Of a stretch of 64,000 bases of DNA, positions 42,757 to 51,964 are shown piece by piece. The stretch's first letter is position 1. Each line of letters begins with the position of its first letter. This DNA comes from Neobacillus sp. PS2-9 (GTDB lineage: Bacteria > Bacillota > Bacilli > Bacillales > Cytobacillaceae), in NCBI RefSeq assembly GCF_030915525.1, contig NZ_CP133269.1, forward strand, positions 1,947,001 to 2,011,000. The letters run 5' to 3'. The translations under genes and the position numbers were made by a program. The notes under the pieces were generated by a model. It saw only the letters and a list, made by a program, of their open reading frames with translations, was not told the origin of the DNA and did not search any database.

Positions 42757-43452
42757 ATGGCAAAACGGAGAAAACCGAAGTATAAGATCGGTGATACGGT
42801 CGTGATTACCATTTATGGTACGGTTGGCAGGGTAACAGATGTAAAATGGCTTGATGGAAAATATGTATATGAAGTAAACAAGAGTGATGGTTTGTTCCTT
42901 GAATCGGCCTTACAAATGCTATCAGAATATGATGGTTCTGTTGTAGAACAGGAGCAAATTGATATTGAATATAAGTTTTTTTTCGGTGATTTAGTTCAGG
43001 TAAGTGGTTATGGTGCGGATTTATTTAAAGTGGTCGGCTTTCGCACAGAAATTTGGCGCTATAAAGAAGACGCCTGGGAAGATGTTATTTATGAGCTTTC
43101 AAGGGTAAGTGACGGAGAATGGCTGGAGGCAGGAGAAGAGGAACTAACACTAGTTGCGGACGCTGAAAGTGCAGATACATTTATACAAAAATTGGGTCTT
43201 TTATACTTAGTAAATAAACAGGATCAAGCAGTAAAAAATACAAACTTAAAAAATTTGATAAGAAAAGCAGAGTTTGAAGAAATAGAAAGAAAAAAAGAAA
43301 AGAAAGAACTTATTGATAATCTCTTAGATATATTTAATGATTATCGGATCCTATATGAATTGTTTCATGACCAAGAGTACTATCAAGTAATGCGGGTCAT
43401 TCTTAGAAAATTAGAAAGTCTTGTAAATAATGATGGCAAAAGCCCTGTATAA
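42757..43452 (+). CDS. yodN: YodN-like protein
   Basis: 231 aa, cytoplasmic. Two SH3/KOW-like beta segments (YKIGDTVVITIYGTVGRV at 9-30, FFFGDLVQVSGYGADLFKV) then a long helical C-terminal region (FEEIERKKEKKELIDNLLDIF). Assigned to YodN from pattern and position between yozE and yozD rather than a firm family match. ATG 42757 is preferred to TTG 42739. Function unknown. Confidence 0.7.
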   Translation: MAKRRKPKYKIGDTVVITIYGTVGRVTDVKWLDGKYVYEVNKSDGLFLESALQMLSEYDGSVVEQEQIDIEYKFFFGDLVQVSGYGADLFKVVGFRTEIWRYKEDAWEDVIYELSRVSDGEWLEAGEEELTLVADAESADTFIQKLGLLYLVNKQDQAVKNTNLKNLIRKAEFEEIERKKEKKELIDNLLDIFNDYRILYELFHDQEYYQVMRVILRKLESLVNNDGKSPV

Positions 43453-43454
43453 TC

Positions 43455-43622
43455 CTACCACCTAGCTATTTCAAATAATAAATACAAAACAAAAGGAATG
43501 CCACCCCATTTAATTAGGAGAAACATCGTTTCTAATATTTTCTCAAATAGTTGGAGGGTAAGACTATCCTCCTGATTCACATCTTCAACCCAAGCCTCTA
43601 ACATCAATTGGAATTTAGACAT
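43455..43622 (-). CDS. Small membrane protein, unknown
   Basis: 55 aa. Acidic N-terminal half (MLEAWVEDVNQEDSL) and one C-terminal hydrophobic helix (FLLIKWGGIPFVLYLLFEIA). ATG 43622 lies 6 nt after GGGGTG. It converges on yodN with only 2 nt between the stops. Not recognised. Confidence 0.6.
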   Translation of the reverse strand: MSKFQLMLEAWVEDVNQEDSLTLQLFEKILETMFLLIKWGGIPFVLYLLFEIARW

Positions 43623-43810
43623 TGTTTCACCCCATCGTTTTCTTTTTACTAATCCTATGCTTGTCCAACCGATAAAAGACATGTTTTTTTCATTGAAACC
43701 TCTTTATTCAATTTCAGTAAAGAGAACAGGTTTATAGGCAACTGCTTACCAAAGTAAATAGCATGAAAAGGCCATGTACATCATACATTCTGTAAAAAGG
43801 GGGCGATGCT

Positions 43811-43984
43811 ATGAGAGAAATTGAAGTATTTATTGATACAGAAGAAATTGCCGAATTTTTCTTTCATGAGCTTGTAAAAAGGGGATACGTTCCTAGTGAA
43901 GAGGAATTAGAGGAATTAGCCGATATTACTTTTGAATATTTAATTGAAAAGAGTATTATCGATGAGGAAGTACAGGAGGATTAG
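43811..43984 (+). CDS. yozD: YozD family protein
   Basis: 57 aa, highly acidic: MREIEVFIDTEEIAEFFFHE, then RGYVPSEEELEELADITFEYL. This is the YozD pattern; B. subtilis yozD also lies near yodN. GGGGGCGATG ribosome site. Function unknown. Confidence 0.82.
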   Translation: MREIEVFIDTEEIAEFFFHELVKRGYVPSEEELEELADITFEYLIEKSIIDEEVQED

Positions 43985-44042
43985 TAAGTGAATATTTTAG
44001 GGAGAAATGATATGTTTTCTACCTTTATGATAAAAGAAAACG

Positions 44043-44075
44043 AAAGCCGAGCATAAGTTGCTCGCTTTTTGTTTT
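44043..44075 (+). terminator. Terminator after yozD
   Basis: Stem AAAGCCGAGC / GCTCGCTTT with one bulged base, then GTTTTTT. Confidence 0.75.
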
Positions 44076-44164
44076 TTATAGACTATTTGAAATATTTTTA
44101 CCATCGTGAAACCTTGTTGGAGTTTCATCGTATTAAGGAGTGTGAATAAAAGGAGGAGGACTTT

Positions 44165-44338
44165 ATGTTTAAAAAAATCCTTAAATCAATTTTTAAAAGT
44201 AAGATGACTCACAAGTACAGTTCCTCAAGCGATGCATGGAAGAAGCACAAACATCATAAGCACAGTCATTTAGGACATCATCATTATAAAAAGAAATATA
44301 AGAGCAGAAGTTCTATATCTAGTTTTTTTAGCAGCTAG
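44165..44338 (+). CDS. Small His/Lys/Ser-rich protein, possibly a spore coat component
   Basis: 57 aa. Basic start (MFKKILKSIFKSK), a central His-rich run (HKHHKHSHLGHHHYKKKY, eight His of 18) and a Ser-rich end. Such composition is common in spore coat and kinase-modified coat proteins, but I cannot name the family. AAAGGAGGAGG ribosome site. The kinase gene follows 14 nt later, so the two form one unit. Confidence 0.65.
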   Translation: MFKKILKSIFKSKMTHKYSSSSDAWKKHKHHKHSHLGHHHYKKKYKSRSSISSFFSS

Positions 44339-44352
44339 CAAGGTGTGTGTAT

Positions 44353-45141
44353 ATGCTTAGGAAATTTACATTATTTTTTTCCAAGATGATGGAGAAGCCA
44401 CTACCTATTGATGAGGTTATTGCTGATCGTTATAGGGTAGTGGAGTATCTCGGAAGCGGAAGCTACGGACATAGTTATTTAGTTTTTGATTTCTTAAGCA
44501 AACAGAATAAAGTATTAAAATCCCTTCGATATCATAAGAGAATAACCCAATCTGGAAGAAAGGGATTTGAATTAGAAAAAGAATTATTAGGCTCGATTAA
44601 TCATCCAGGATTTCCTAGATATTTTGAGGATGGCACTTTTAAAAACATTCCCTATTATACAATGGAATATATTAATGGAAAAAATTTTGAACAGCTTATT
44701 TTTCATGAAGGTAAGAAATTCACTGAAACAGAAGCTTTTAAGTTTGCAGATGAATTACTACAGTACATCGAATTCTTGCATAGCCATAACATCATTCATA
44801 GAGACATTCGCATTCCGAATGTAATTTTTGATGGAACGAGGATTCGCCTGATAGATTTAGGATTAGGAAGGTATCTTAAACCGAGAGATGGAGATCTACA
44901 AAAAATAGAAGATGTAAGAAAGCAAATTAACTACCAAGCAGATTTTTACGGACTTGGCCATTTTCTTTTGTTTCTCCTTTATTCGAACTTTACTTTCCAA
45001 GATGACAGGAAGGAAAGAAGCTGGGAAGAAGAACTAGATATTACAGTAGAAGCCAAACAAATCATTAGAAGGCTCTTGCAGATAGAATCCGCGTATGATC
45101 AATGCGCACAAATAAGAGCTGATATAAAAAATTTCACTTAA
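44353..45141 (+). CDS. Hanks-type Ser/Thr protein kinase (YbdM-like, soluble)
   Basis: 262 aa, kinase domain only, no PASTA or membrane segment. G-loop GSGSYG (35-40), Lys56, catalytic loop H149-R150-D151 with N156 (HRDIRIPN, where the usual Lys is Arg), and D168-L169-G170 for DFG. All core catalytic residues are present. ATG 44353 follows AAGGTG. Its neighbour, the His/Ser-rich peptide, is a plausible substrate (inference), and spo0M follows 17 nt after. Confidence 0.88.
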   Translation: MLRKFTLFFSKMMEKPLPIDEVIADRYRVVEYLGSGSYGHSYLVFDFLSKQNKVLKSLRYHKRITQSGRKGFELEKELLGSINHPGFPRYFEDGTFKNIPYYTMEYINGKNFEQLIFHEGKKFTETEAFKFADELLQYIEFLHSHNIIHRDIRIPNVIFDGTRIRLIDLGLGRYLKPRDGDLQKIEDVRKQINYQADFYGLGHFLLFLLYSNFTFQDDRKERSWEEELDITVEAKQIIRRLLQIESAYDQCAQIRADIKNFT

Positions 45142-45158
45142 TTTAGGAGGAGAATTTT

Positions 45159-45929
45159 ATGTCTTTCTTTGACAAAGTATTTGCTAGCGTAGGTATTGGT
45201 GCTGCATCAGTGGACACAAAACTAGAAAAAGACACTTATATGCCTGGAGAAACCGTACAAGGGGTTGTTGAAATTAAGGGTGGAAAAGTTGAACAGCAAA
45301 TTGATGAGATTTATCTTTCACTCAATACAACTTACTTAAAAGAGTCAGATGATCGAAAATATAACATAACTGCTACCATCGACCGATTTCGTCTAACTAC
45401 ACCTTTCACAATCAGGTCCAACGAAAGAAAAGAAATTCCGTTTACCTTCCAGTTGCCGTATGATACACCATTATCTATTGGCAAGTCAAAAGTGTGGGTA
45501 ACAACAGGACTGGAAATAAAAGGTGGGGTGGACCCAAGTGATAAGGATTATTTAAAAGTAATTCCTAATCAATTAATGACTGCTGTTTTTAACGCCGTAG
45601 ATAATTTAGGCTTTAGAATTAGAGAAGCGGACTGTGAAGAAGCACCACGACGCTTACGCGGCAGGTTACCCTTCGTTCAAGAATTTGAATTTGTCCCAAC
45701 ATCAGGTCTATTTCGTGGTAAATTAGATGAGTTAGAAGTGGTGTTTTTATCTTCAGGTAATGGCACACTAGATTTGATGTTCCAAGTGGATCGACGTGCA
45801 AAGGGACTTTCAGGATTATTCTCAGAAGCGATGGGAATGGATGAAACGAACGTAAGATTAACTGTATCTAACGCAGATATTCCTAATTTACAACAAAAAA
45901 TCCAGAGTGTAATACAAAGATACTCATAA
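45159..45929 (+). CDS. spo0M: Sporulation control protein Spo0M
   Basis: 256 aa arrestin-fold protein affecting early sporulation and cell division. Characteristic start MSFFDKVFASVGIGAASVDT and later VIPNQLMTAVFNAVDNLGF and LRGRLPFVQEFEF. AGGAGG ribosome site. It follows the kinase closely, suggesting an operon of His-rich peptide, kinase and Spo0M. Confidence 0.94.
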   Translation: MSFFDKVFASVGIGAASVDTKLEKDTYMPGETVQGVVEIKGGKVEQQIDEIYLSLNTTYLKESDDRKYNITATIDRFRLTTPFTIRSNERKEIPFTFQLPYDTPLSIGKSKVWVTTGLEIKGGVDPSDKDYLKVIPNQLMTAVFNAVDNLGFRIREADCEEAPRRLRGRLPFVQEFEFVPTSGLFRGKLDELEVVFLSSGNGTLDLMFQVDRRAKGLSGLFSEAMGMDETNVRLTVSNADIPNLQQKIQSVIQRYS

Positions 45930-46042
45930 TAAATAAAAAAATGGGTTATCGACAAAAAAAGTTAGTATTCTACAGAGGGTTCGACAAGGTCTACATCTAA
46001 TTATTAGAATAGAAAATAAATTCTAATAATTGGAGGTACAAG

Positions 46043-46351
46043 ATGATCAGAGTATTAACGAGAAAGCCCTGTATCAAATATGATGTGACAATCTTTCAAA
46101 CTCCAAAGTACCGTGAAAATAAAGGCTATAAACAGGTCTATAGAACGACCATTCCTGCTGCCGGCCGTGAACAATGCTTGGAAGAAACCTTTAGCCGCTT
46201 TAATGTGACTGACAGAATACCTTCAAATTATAAAGGGAGATTTCTCTCAACCGGTGACATTATATTAATAGATGAGGGACGTGGCGGTCAGCACTATTAT
46301 CAGTTACAAACTGGAGGATGGACCCCAATTAATAGAATAATGATACGTTAA
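46043..46351 (+). CDS. yodL: YodL domain protein
   Basis: 102 aa. Family features: RKPCIKYDVTIFQTPKYRENKGYKQVYRT and GRFLSTGDIILIDEGRGGQHYYQL. Positively charged N-terminus, no membrane segment. In B. subtilis yodL is a neighbour of deoD and yodN, as here. Linked to cell-shape effects when overexpressed in that species; precise role unclear. Confidence 0.88.
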   Translation: MIRVLTRKPCIKYDVTIFQTPKYRENKGYKQVYRTTIPAAGREQCLEETFSRFNVTDRIPSNYKGRFLSTGDIILIDEGRGGQHYYQLQTGGWTPINRIMIR

Positions 46352-46382
46352 AAACCTAAGGGAACAGCCTTAGGTTTATTTT
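46352..46382 (+). terminator. Terminator of yodL
   Basis: 10-bp stem AAACCTAAGG / CCTTAGGTTT followed by ATTTTTAT. Confidence 0.82.
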
Positions 46383-46386
46383 TATA

Positions 46387-46515
46387 TTATCGCTTTCTTC
46401 CACCATCTGCGCGGTTCTCTTTTGCATGCGCTTCGTGCTCTGCCACAATAGCCTCGGCTGGAATATGATTATTTTTCTTTTGACCATTTATGCGACTTCT
46501 ATGTTTTTTTCCCAT
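46387..46515 (-). CDS. Small basic protein, unknown
   Basis: 42 aa, Lys/Arg/His-rich: MGKKHRSRINGQKKNNHIP with end ENRADGGRKR. ATG 46515 is 6 nt after GGAGGT (an ATG 6 nt earlier abuts it). Composition recalls small spore proteins, but it matches no SASP class I know. Confidence 0.55.
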   Translation of the reverse strand: MGKKHRSRINGQKKNNHIPAEAIVAEHEAHAKENRADGGRKR

Positions 46516-46588
46516 TATCATACCTCCTTTTACATCTAAAGATAGCTTCCCACAAATCAGAAAAAACATAACTATTTCTCAGAAGTGT

Positions 46589-46617
46589 TTTTCAATAAAA
46601 ACGGTTTATGATATATT
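46589..46617 (+). promoter_or_regulatory. Candidate sigma-A promoter of deoD
   Basis: TTTTCA - 17 nt - TATATT; moderate -35, good -10, about 50 nt before the start codon. Confidence 0.5.
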
Positions 46618-46667
46618 GTCTATGGTACGGAGTGAAACGTACTTATTTTGATTGGAGGTTAAATTTA

Positions 46668-47369
46668 ATGAGTGTACATATTGGTGCAAAAGAAAATGAA
46701 ATTGCAGAAACGGTCTTGTTGCCCGGGGATCCGCTGAGAGCGAAATATATTGCAGAAACCTTTTTAGAGGATGCTAAATGTTATAACGAAGTTAGAAATA
46801 TGTTTGGTTACACAGGAACCTACAAAGGGAAAAGGATTTCAGTTCAAGGAACTGGGATGGGTGTTCCATCTATTTCTATTTATGTTAATGAGCTTATGCA
46901 AAGCTATAATGTGCAGAACTTAATAAGAGTTGGTACGTGCGGGGCGATCCAAAAGGATGTAAAAGTACGTGATGTTATCCTTGCTATGACAAGTTCTACA
47001 GACTCGAACATGAATCGTCTAACTTTTGGACATGTTGATTTTGCACCTTGTGCCGATTTTGACTTACTTAAAAAGGCGTATGATGCAGGAGTCGAAAAGG
47101 GACTTAATTTAAAAGTTGGGAATATCTTTACTGCAGATTCATTCTATAATGATAATGCAGAACTTGAAAAATGGGCCAAGTATCAGATTTTGGCCATTGA
47201 AATGGAAACAACAGCATTATATACATTAGCAGCCAAATTTAATCGTAAAGCTCTTTCTGTTCTAACTGTTAGCGATCATATTCTAACAGGAGAAGAGACT
47301 ACAGCAGAAGAAAGACAATTAACTTTTAATGATATGATTGAGGTAGCCTTAGAGGCTGCCACTAAGTAA
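46668..47369 (+). CDS. deoD: Purine-nucleoside phosphorylase DeoD
   Basis: 233 aa hexameric-type PNP that cleaves purine (deoxy)nucleosides with phosphate. [36 protein letters not shown], substrate-binding [10 protein letters not shown] and catalytic-Asp region [13 protein letters not shown] 46668 follows TTGGAGG; the upstream in-frame start at 46608 lies inside the promoter. Confidence 0.95.
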   Translation: MSVHIGAKENEIAETVLLPGDPLRAKYIAETFLEDAKCYNEVRNMFGYTGTYKGKRISVQGTGMGVPSISIYVNELMQSYNVQNLIRVGTCGAIQKDVKVRDVILAMTSSTDSNMNRLTFGHVDFAPCADFDLLKKAYDAGVEKGLNLKVGNIFTADSFYNDNAELEKWAKYQILAIEMETTALYTLAAKFNRKALSVLTVSDHILTGEETTAEERQLTFNDMIEVALEAATK

Positions 47370-47379
47370 TAAAGAATAC

Positions 47380-47412
47380 AATGCCTCTTCCAAATAGGAA
47401 GAGGTATTTTCT
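47380..47412 (+). terminator. Terminator of deoD
   Basis: 12-bp stem AATGCCTCTTCC / GGAAGAGGTATT with one G-T pair and T-rich tail. Confidence 0.85.
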
Positions 47413-47462
47413 TTTATAAAAAGGAACTTAGGTCCCTGATGGAGAATTAAAATGTAGGTTGT

Positions 47463-47632
47463 GTTAAAGAATATTGTTGATTTTTACACCCTGTTGATTG
47501 GAGCGGAAGGCACGAAGACTCCTGTGGGAGTATGGTTCAGGGGAGACCCCGCAGGCGCATGCGCCGAGGAGGCTCGCCGAAACACCCACGAACCGCTCGT
47601 GCCTGGAGCGGAAATCAACAGACCAGTTTAAC
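47463..47632 (+). repeat. GC-rich dispersed intergenic repeat, copy B
   Basis: Core from CTGTTGATT (47491) to AATCAACAG (47621). Outer pair GTTAAA (47463) with TTTAAC (47627-47632). Interior hairpins ACTCC-TGT-GGAGT, GGGG-AGA-CCCC and the palindrome GCGCATGCGC. Very similar to copy C and to the inverse of copy A. With the deoD terminator it occupies the 360-bp gap before copA. Confidence 0.87.
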
Positions 47633-47733
47633 AGAGATAAAATGTAAAATAAAAAAGGCAAATATGTGACTAATTAAATGATTATATTGATATAAATAGG
47701 GTGCAGGGGTATAGTACAAATGAGGTGAACGAA

Positions 47734-49929
47734 ATGAAAGAGCAACTCAAAGTTGATATTACGGGAATGACATGTGCAGCCTGTTCAGCCAGGATTGAAA
47801 AGGTTTTAAATAAGGTAAATGGTGTTGAAGCAAATGTCAACTTGGCTTTGGAAACCGCATCCATTTCATATGATAAAGATTTAGTTTCAAGTAATGAAAT
47901 CATTACGAAAATTGAAAACCTTGGATATGGTGCTCGTTTAGAAGAGGATCAAAGAGAAACAAAACAGCAATATAAAGAAGAGGAGATAAAGCATAAGAAA
48001 CGCATGTTTTCCCTTTCTGTGCTCTTGTCTTTGCCACTTTTGTACACTATGCTTGCCCATATGCCAATGGATATTGGCTTCCCAATGCCTGAAGTGATGA
48101 TGAATCCGTGGTTTCAATTGTTGTTAGCCACACCTGTGCAATTTTATATTGGTGGACCTTTTTATATGGGTGCTTATAAAGCACTTAAAAATAAGAGTGC
48201 AAACATGGATGTTCTTGTAGCTTTAGGTACATCCGCAGCCTATTTCTACAGTCTTGCAGAAGGCATTAAAACCATTAGCAATCCTGTTTATATGCCGCAT
48301 CTATATTTTGAAACAAGTGCTGTTCTTATTACTTTAATTTTACTAGGAAAATTATTTGAAACTTTAGCAAAAGGGAGAACAACTATCGCCATTTCTAAAT
48401 TACTAAGTCTTCAAGCAAAGGAAGCAACTGTCATAAGAGATGGTAAGGAATTTCAAATCCCAATAAAAGAAGTGCAGGTATCAGATCGATTACTAGTGAA
48501 GCCAGGAGAAAAAATTCCAGTAGATGGACAAGTTTTATTAGGGCAATCCTCCGTCGATGAATCCATGATTACAGGCGAATCGATCCCAGTGGAGAAATCA
48601 GTGGGGGATCATTTAATAGGTTCGACTATTAATAAAAATGGAACGATAACAATGAAAGCAACAAAGGTGGGAAAAGACACAGCTCTTGCGGGAATTATAA
48701 AGATTGTAGAAGAAGCTCAAGGATCGAAAGCACCCATTCAACGAATTGCTGATATCATTTCTGGCTACTTTGTACCCGTTGTTGTTTGTATTTCATTCGT
48801 TACTTTCTTGATTTGGTATTTTATAGTGAATCCCGGTGATTTTCCAACCTCTTTGGAAACGGCTATCGCTGTTCTTGTGATCGCCTGTCCATGTGCTCTA
48901 GGGCTGGCAACCCCCACATCTATAATGGTGGGAACAGGAAAAGGTGCAGAGATGGGCATCCTTTTCAAGGGTGGAGAGCATTTAGAAATTGCGCATAGGA
49001 TAAACGCCATAGTCCTTGATAAAACGGGAACGATAACAAAAGGTCAACCAGTTGTTACTGATTTCATCGCATATAAAGAGGAGAAAAAGGTCCTTCAATA
49101 TTTAGTCTCTGCTGAGAAATCATCAGAACATCCGCTTGCTGAAGCTATTGTTAAATATGGTATGGAAAGACGATCCAGTACTCTCCCGGTCAAACGCTTT
49201 AAGGCTATTCCAGGTTATGGAATTGAGGCGAAAATAGGCGATGATGAAATATATGTGGGAACTCGGAAGCTAATGGATTTAAAAGGTATTTCTTATACAG
49301 AGAAAGAAAAAGAATTACTTCAATTTGAAACCGAAGGTAAGACAGCGATGTACATTGCAATTAATTCAACCATCATGGGACTTGTTGCAGTTGCTGATAC
49401 AGTAAAAGAGACAGCTATGCTGGCAGTTACTCAACTATGCGAATTAGGCATCGAAGTTTATATGCTTACAGGGGATAATGAACGGACAGCAAAAGCCATT
49501 GCTTCTCAGGTGGGAATTACGAATGTTATTGCTGAGGTTCTCCCGGAAGAAAAGGCAAATCATATAAAAGAACTTCAGCATAAAGGAATGAAGGTTGCAA
49601 TGGTAGGGGATGGAATAAATGATGCACCCGCTCTTGCAGTTGCTGATATCGGTATTGCCATAGGTTCAGGTACAGATGTCGCTATTGAAGCAGCAGATAT
49701 CACCATTCTAGGTGGAGAACTGTCATTGATTCCTAAAGCTATATCTTTAAGTAAAAAAACAATGAAAAACATTCGTCAAAACTTATTTTGGGCTTTGATC
49801 TACAACTCTGCAGGCATTCCAATCGCTGCTCTAGGATTATTAGCCCCGTGGGTAGCTGGAGCGGCAATGGCATTTAGTTCTGTATCTGTCGTGACTAACT
49901 CACTTCGTTTGAAACGAGTCAAGATTTAA
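47734..49929 (+). CDS. copA: Copper-translocating P1B-type ATPase CopA
   Basis: 731 aa. One N-terminal heavy-metal domain (GMTCAAC, C14 and C17), CPC metal site in IACPCALG, phosphorylation motif [21 protein letters not shown] and [10 protein letters not shown]. Exports Cu(I). B. subtilis CopA has two metal domains; here only one. No csoR or copZ is adjacent. ATG 47734 is 7 nt after GAGGTG. A GGGGTATA half-site, as in CsoR operators, lies at 47704-47711, but no dyad. Confidence 0.94.
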   Translation: MKEQLKVDITGMTCAACSARIEKVLNKVNGVEANVNLALETASISYDKDLVSSNEIITKIENLGYGARLEEDQRETKQQYKEEEIKHKKRMFSLSVLLSLPLLYTMLAHMPMDIGFPMPEVMMNPWFQLLLATPVQFYIGGPFYMGAYKALKNKSANMDVLVALGTSAAYFYSLAEGIKTISNPVYMPHLYFETSAVLITLILLGKLFETLAKGRTTIAISKLLSLQAKEATVIRDGKEFQIPIKEVQVSDRLLVKPGEKIPVDGQVLLGQSSVDESMITGESIPVEKSVGDHLIGSTINKNGTITMKATKVGKDTALAGIIKIVEEAQGSKAPIQRIADIISGYFVPVVVCISFVTFLIWYFIVNPGDFPTSLETAIAVLVIACPCALGLATPTSIMVGTGKGAEMGILFKGGEHLEIAHRINAIVLDKTGTITKGQPVVTDFIAYKEEKKVLQYLVSAEKSSEHPLAEAIVKYGMERRSSTLPVKRFKAIPGYGIEAKIGDDEIYVGTRKLMDLKGISYTEKEKELLQFETEGKTAMYIAINSTIMGLVAVADTVKETAMLAVTQLCELGIEVYMLTGDNERTAKAIASQVGITNVIAEVLPEEKANHIKELQHKGMKVAMVGDGINDAPALAVADIGIAIGSGTDVAIEAADITILGGELSLIPKAISLSKKTMKNIRQNLFWALIYNSAGIPIAALGLLAPWVAGAAMAFSSVSVVTNSLRLKRVKI

Positions 49930-49948
49930 AAAAATTGATGAATTTTTG

Positions 49949-49977
49949 AAGAGGCTGACCAATCAGCCTCTTTTATT
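49949..49977 (+). terminator. Terminator of copA
   Basis: 10-bp perfect stem AAGAGGCTGA / TCAGCCTCTT with T tail. Confidence 0.9.
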
Positions 49978-50132
49978 GTATCTGAAATTTCTCTATTATT
50001 TATTTCTTATTAATTTCATTAACTTTTCTTTGTTAATTTTAATAAAAAGATGTTATTCTAATCACTAAGGGTTTGCTTTTTGCTTAAGACAATTGTTAAG
50101 ACTAGCTAGTACATATCTTATTTTTATGGTAA

Positions 50133-51644
50133 ATGAAAGTGGTGAAAGCTTTGGAAGGTAAGAACGTTGAGCAAGAAAAGCTTGAAGGAGAGAAAGTTGA
50201 ACAGGAGCAAGTGACTGAGAACAGATCCGGTTATATCCGATTAAAGAAGTTTCACTTTATTATGCTGTTATTTTTAATGGTGTTTTTATCAGCTGGAATT
50301 ACAACAATTGCCTTTGCATTTGGTAAAGAAAAAGTGGTAACAGTTGGAGCAGAAAGAACAGAATTCAATAAACTTTATGAAGCATTTGATACCTTGAAAA
50401 ATGGTTATTTTAAAGAAGTAGATCAGAAAAAGCTTATTAATGGGGCAATTAATGGAATGGTGGAATCGCTTGATGATCCCTATTCTGATTATATGAGTAA
50501 TGAGGAAGCAAAAAGCTTTCATAGTAGTATCTCTTCATCTTTTGAAGGAATTGGGGCGGAAATCCAAGAAAAGGATGGACATATTGTTATTGTTTCTCCA
50601 ATCAAAGGTTCTCCTGCTGAAAAAGCAGGGTTAAAGCCAAATGACATGATTATATCAGTAGATGGAAAAAGCCTTCAGGGAATGAACTCTACTGAGGCAG
50701 TTACCTTAATCAGAGGTAAAAAGGGAACGAAGGTAGAATTAACTATCCAACGACCAGGAACAGAAGCTCCTATGACCGTTCCTATTGTTCGTGATACGAT
50801 ACCAATCGAGACTGTCTACGGAGAAATGGTTGATGACTCTATTGCAAAGGTACAAATCACAAGTTTTTCTAGTAACACTTCAAAAGAATTAGTTACTACT
50901 TTAAATGATTTACAAAAGAAGGGTATGAAAGGTTTAGTATTAGACCTGCGACAAAACCCTGGTGGATTACTAGATCAGGCAGTAAGTATCACAAGTATGT
51001 TTGTTCCTAAAGGGAAAATTATCGTCAAAGAAGAAGATAGAAACGGAAAGATTAAGGAAATTGGTTCTCAGAATCAAGGTAATCCTGACTTACCGTTAGT
51101 TGTATTGATTGATAAGGGTAGTGCCAGTGCCTCTGAAATTTTTGCTGCTGCTGTAAAGGAATCAGCAGGAATCCCGCTTATAGGTGAGAAATCCTTTGGT
51201 AAAGGTACTGTACAAACGGCAGAAGATTTTAAAGATGGTTCTAACCTAAAATATACAATCGCTAAATGGTTAACACCAAATGGCAACTGGATTCACAAAA
51301 AGGGAATTGAGCCAGATATTGCAGTAGCCCTTCCTGAATTTGCGACATTACCGATTATTGATCCAGAAAAAGAGCTGGCCATTTCTAACTCTTCAACAGA
51401 AATTCAAACAGCACAGAAGATGTTAAAAGCGATTGGCTATGATCCGGGTCGTGAAGATGGTTTCTTTGATGAAAAAACAAAACAGGCTGTCATTGCATTA
51501 CAAACGGCACAAAAGCTTCCTGCAAATGGAGTATTAAAAGGTGAATCGACCTTGAAATTGATGGAGCTATTACGAGAAAAAATTAAAACAAGTGATACAC
51601 AAATGCAAAAGGCTGTTGAGGTTTTAAAAGGAAGAATGAAATAA
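50133..51644 (+). CDS. ctpA: C-terminal processing (tail-specific) serine protease, CtpA/CtpB type
   Basis: 503 aa S41 protease. N-terminal membrane anchor (about 38-63), PDZ domain (about 125-215), catalytic S332, K357 and Q361 with exactly the spacing of B. subtilis CtpB S309/K334/Q338, and a C-terminal peptidoglycan-binding domain (about 423-480). The ATG at 50133 lacks a ribosome site; TTG 50151 has AAGTGGTGA 5 nt upstream and may be the true start. Position near deoD and yodL favours ctpA over ctpB. Confidence 0.92.
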   Translation: MKVVKALEGKNVEQEKLEGEKVEQEQVTENRSGYIRLKKFHFIMLLFLMVFLSAGITTIAFAFGKEKVVTVGAERTEFNKLYEAFDTLKNGYFKEVDQKKLINGAINGMVESLDDPYSDYMSNEEAKSFHSSISSSFEGIGAEIQEKDGHIVIVSPIKGSPAEKAGLKPNDMIISVDGKSLQGMNSTEAVTLIRGKKGTKVELTIQRPGTEAPMTVPIVRDTIPIETVYGEMVDDSIAKVQITSFSSNTSKELVTTLNDLQKKGMKGLVLDLRQNPGGLLDQAVSITSMFVPKGKIIVKEEDRNGKIKEIGSQNQGNPDLPLVVLIDKGSASASEIFAAAVKESAGIPLIGEKSFGKGTVQTAEDFKDGSNLKYTIAKWLTPNGNWIHKKGIEPDIAVALPEFATLPIIDPEKELAISNSSTEIQTAQKMLKAIGYDPGREDGFFDEKTKQAVIALQTAQKLPANGVLKGESTLKLMELLREKIKTSDTQMQKAVEVLKGRMK

Positions 51645-51651
51645 AAATAAG

Positions 51652-51689
51652 ATAAACTCGGCTCATACAAGAGCCGGGTTTATTTTTTT
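51652..51689 (+). terminator. Terminator of ctpA
   Basis: 13-bp stem ATAAACTCGGCTC / GAGCCGGGTTTAT with one G-T pair and TTTTTT. Confidence 0.88.
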
Positions 51690-51872
51690 GGCTATGTTAA
51701 AGAACAGTGTTGATTTTTATTCCCTGTTGATTGGAGCGGAAGGCTCGAAGACTCCTGTGGGAGTACGGTTCAGGGGAGACCCCGCAGGCGCAAGCGCCGA
51801 GGAGGCTCGCCGAAACGCCCACGGAAAGCGAAGAGCCTGGAGCGGAAATCAACAGACAATTTTAACAAAGCC
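51690..51872 (+). repeat. GC-rich dispersed intergenic repeat, copy C
   Basis: Core from CTGTTGATT (51724) to AATCAACAG (51855), with outer complementary arms GGCT...GTTAAA (51690-51701) and TTTAAC...AGCC (51861-51872), the longest end pairing of the three copies. An ORF spanning it is spurious. It fills the gap between the ctpA terminator and the next gene. Confidence 0.87.
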
Positions 51873-51964
51873 ATTTTTTAAAATGAAAAGAATTTATTGT
51901 GTATATTTATTAACCATCTTTCCGAGAATGGACAATAAATAAATGGGATGGGTGGTTAAGTAAC

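Noticed and set aside
47690..47733. CsoR operator upstream of copA
   Set aside because: Only a GGGGTATA half-site is seen; the opposite half does not form the expected dyad.
51688..51942. 84-codon reading frame across repeat copy C, and a minus-strand frame across copy B (47464-47661)
   Set aside because: Both follow the repeat rather than a protein; no ribosome site and no recognisable domain.
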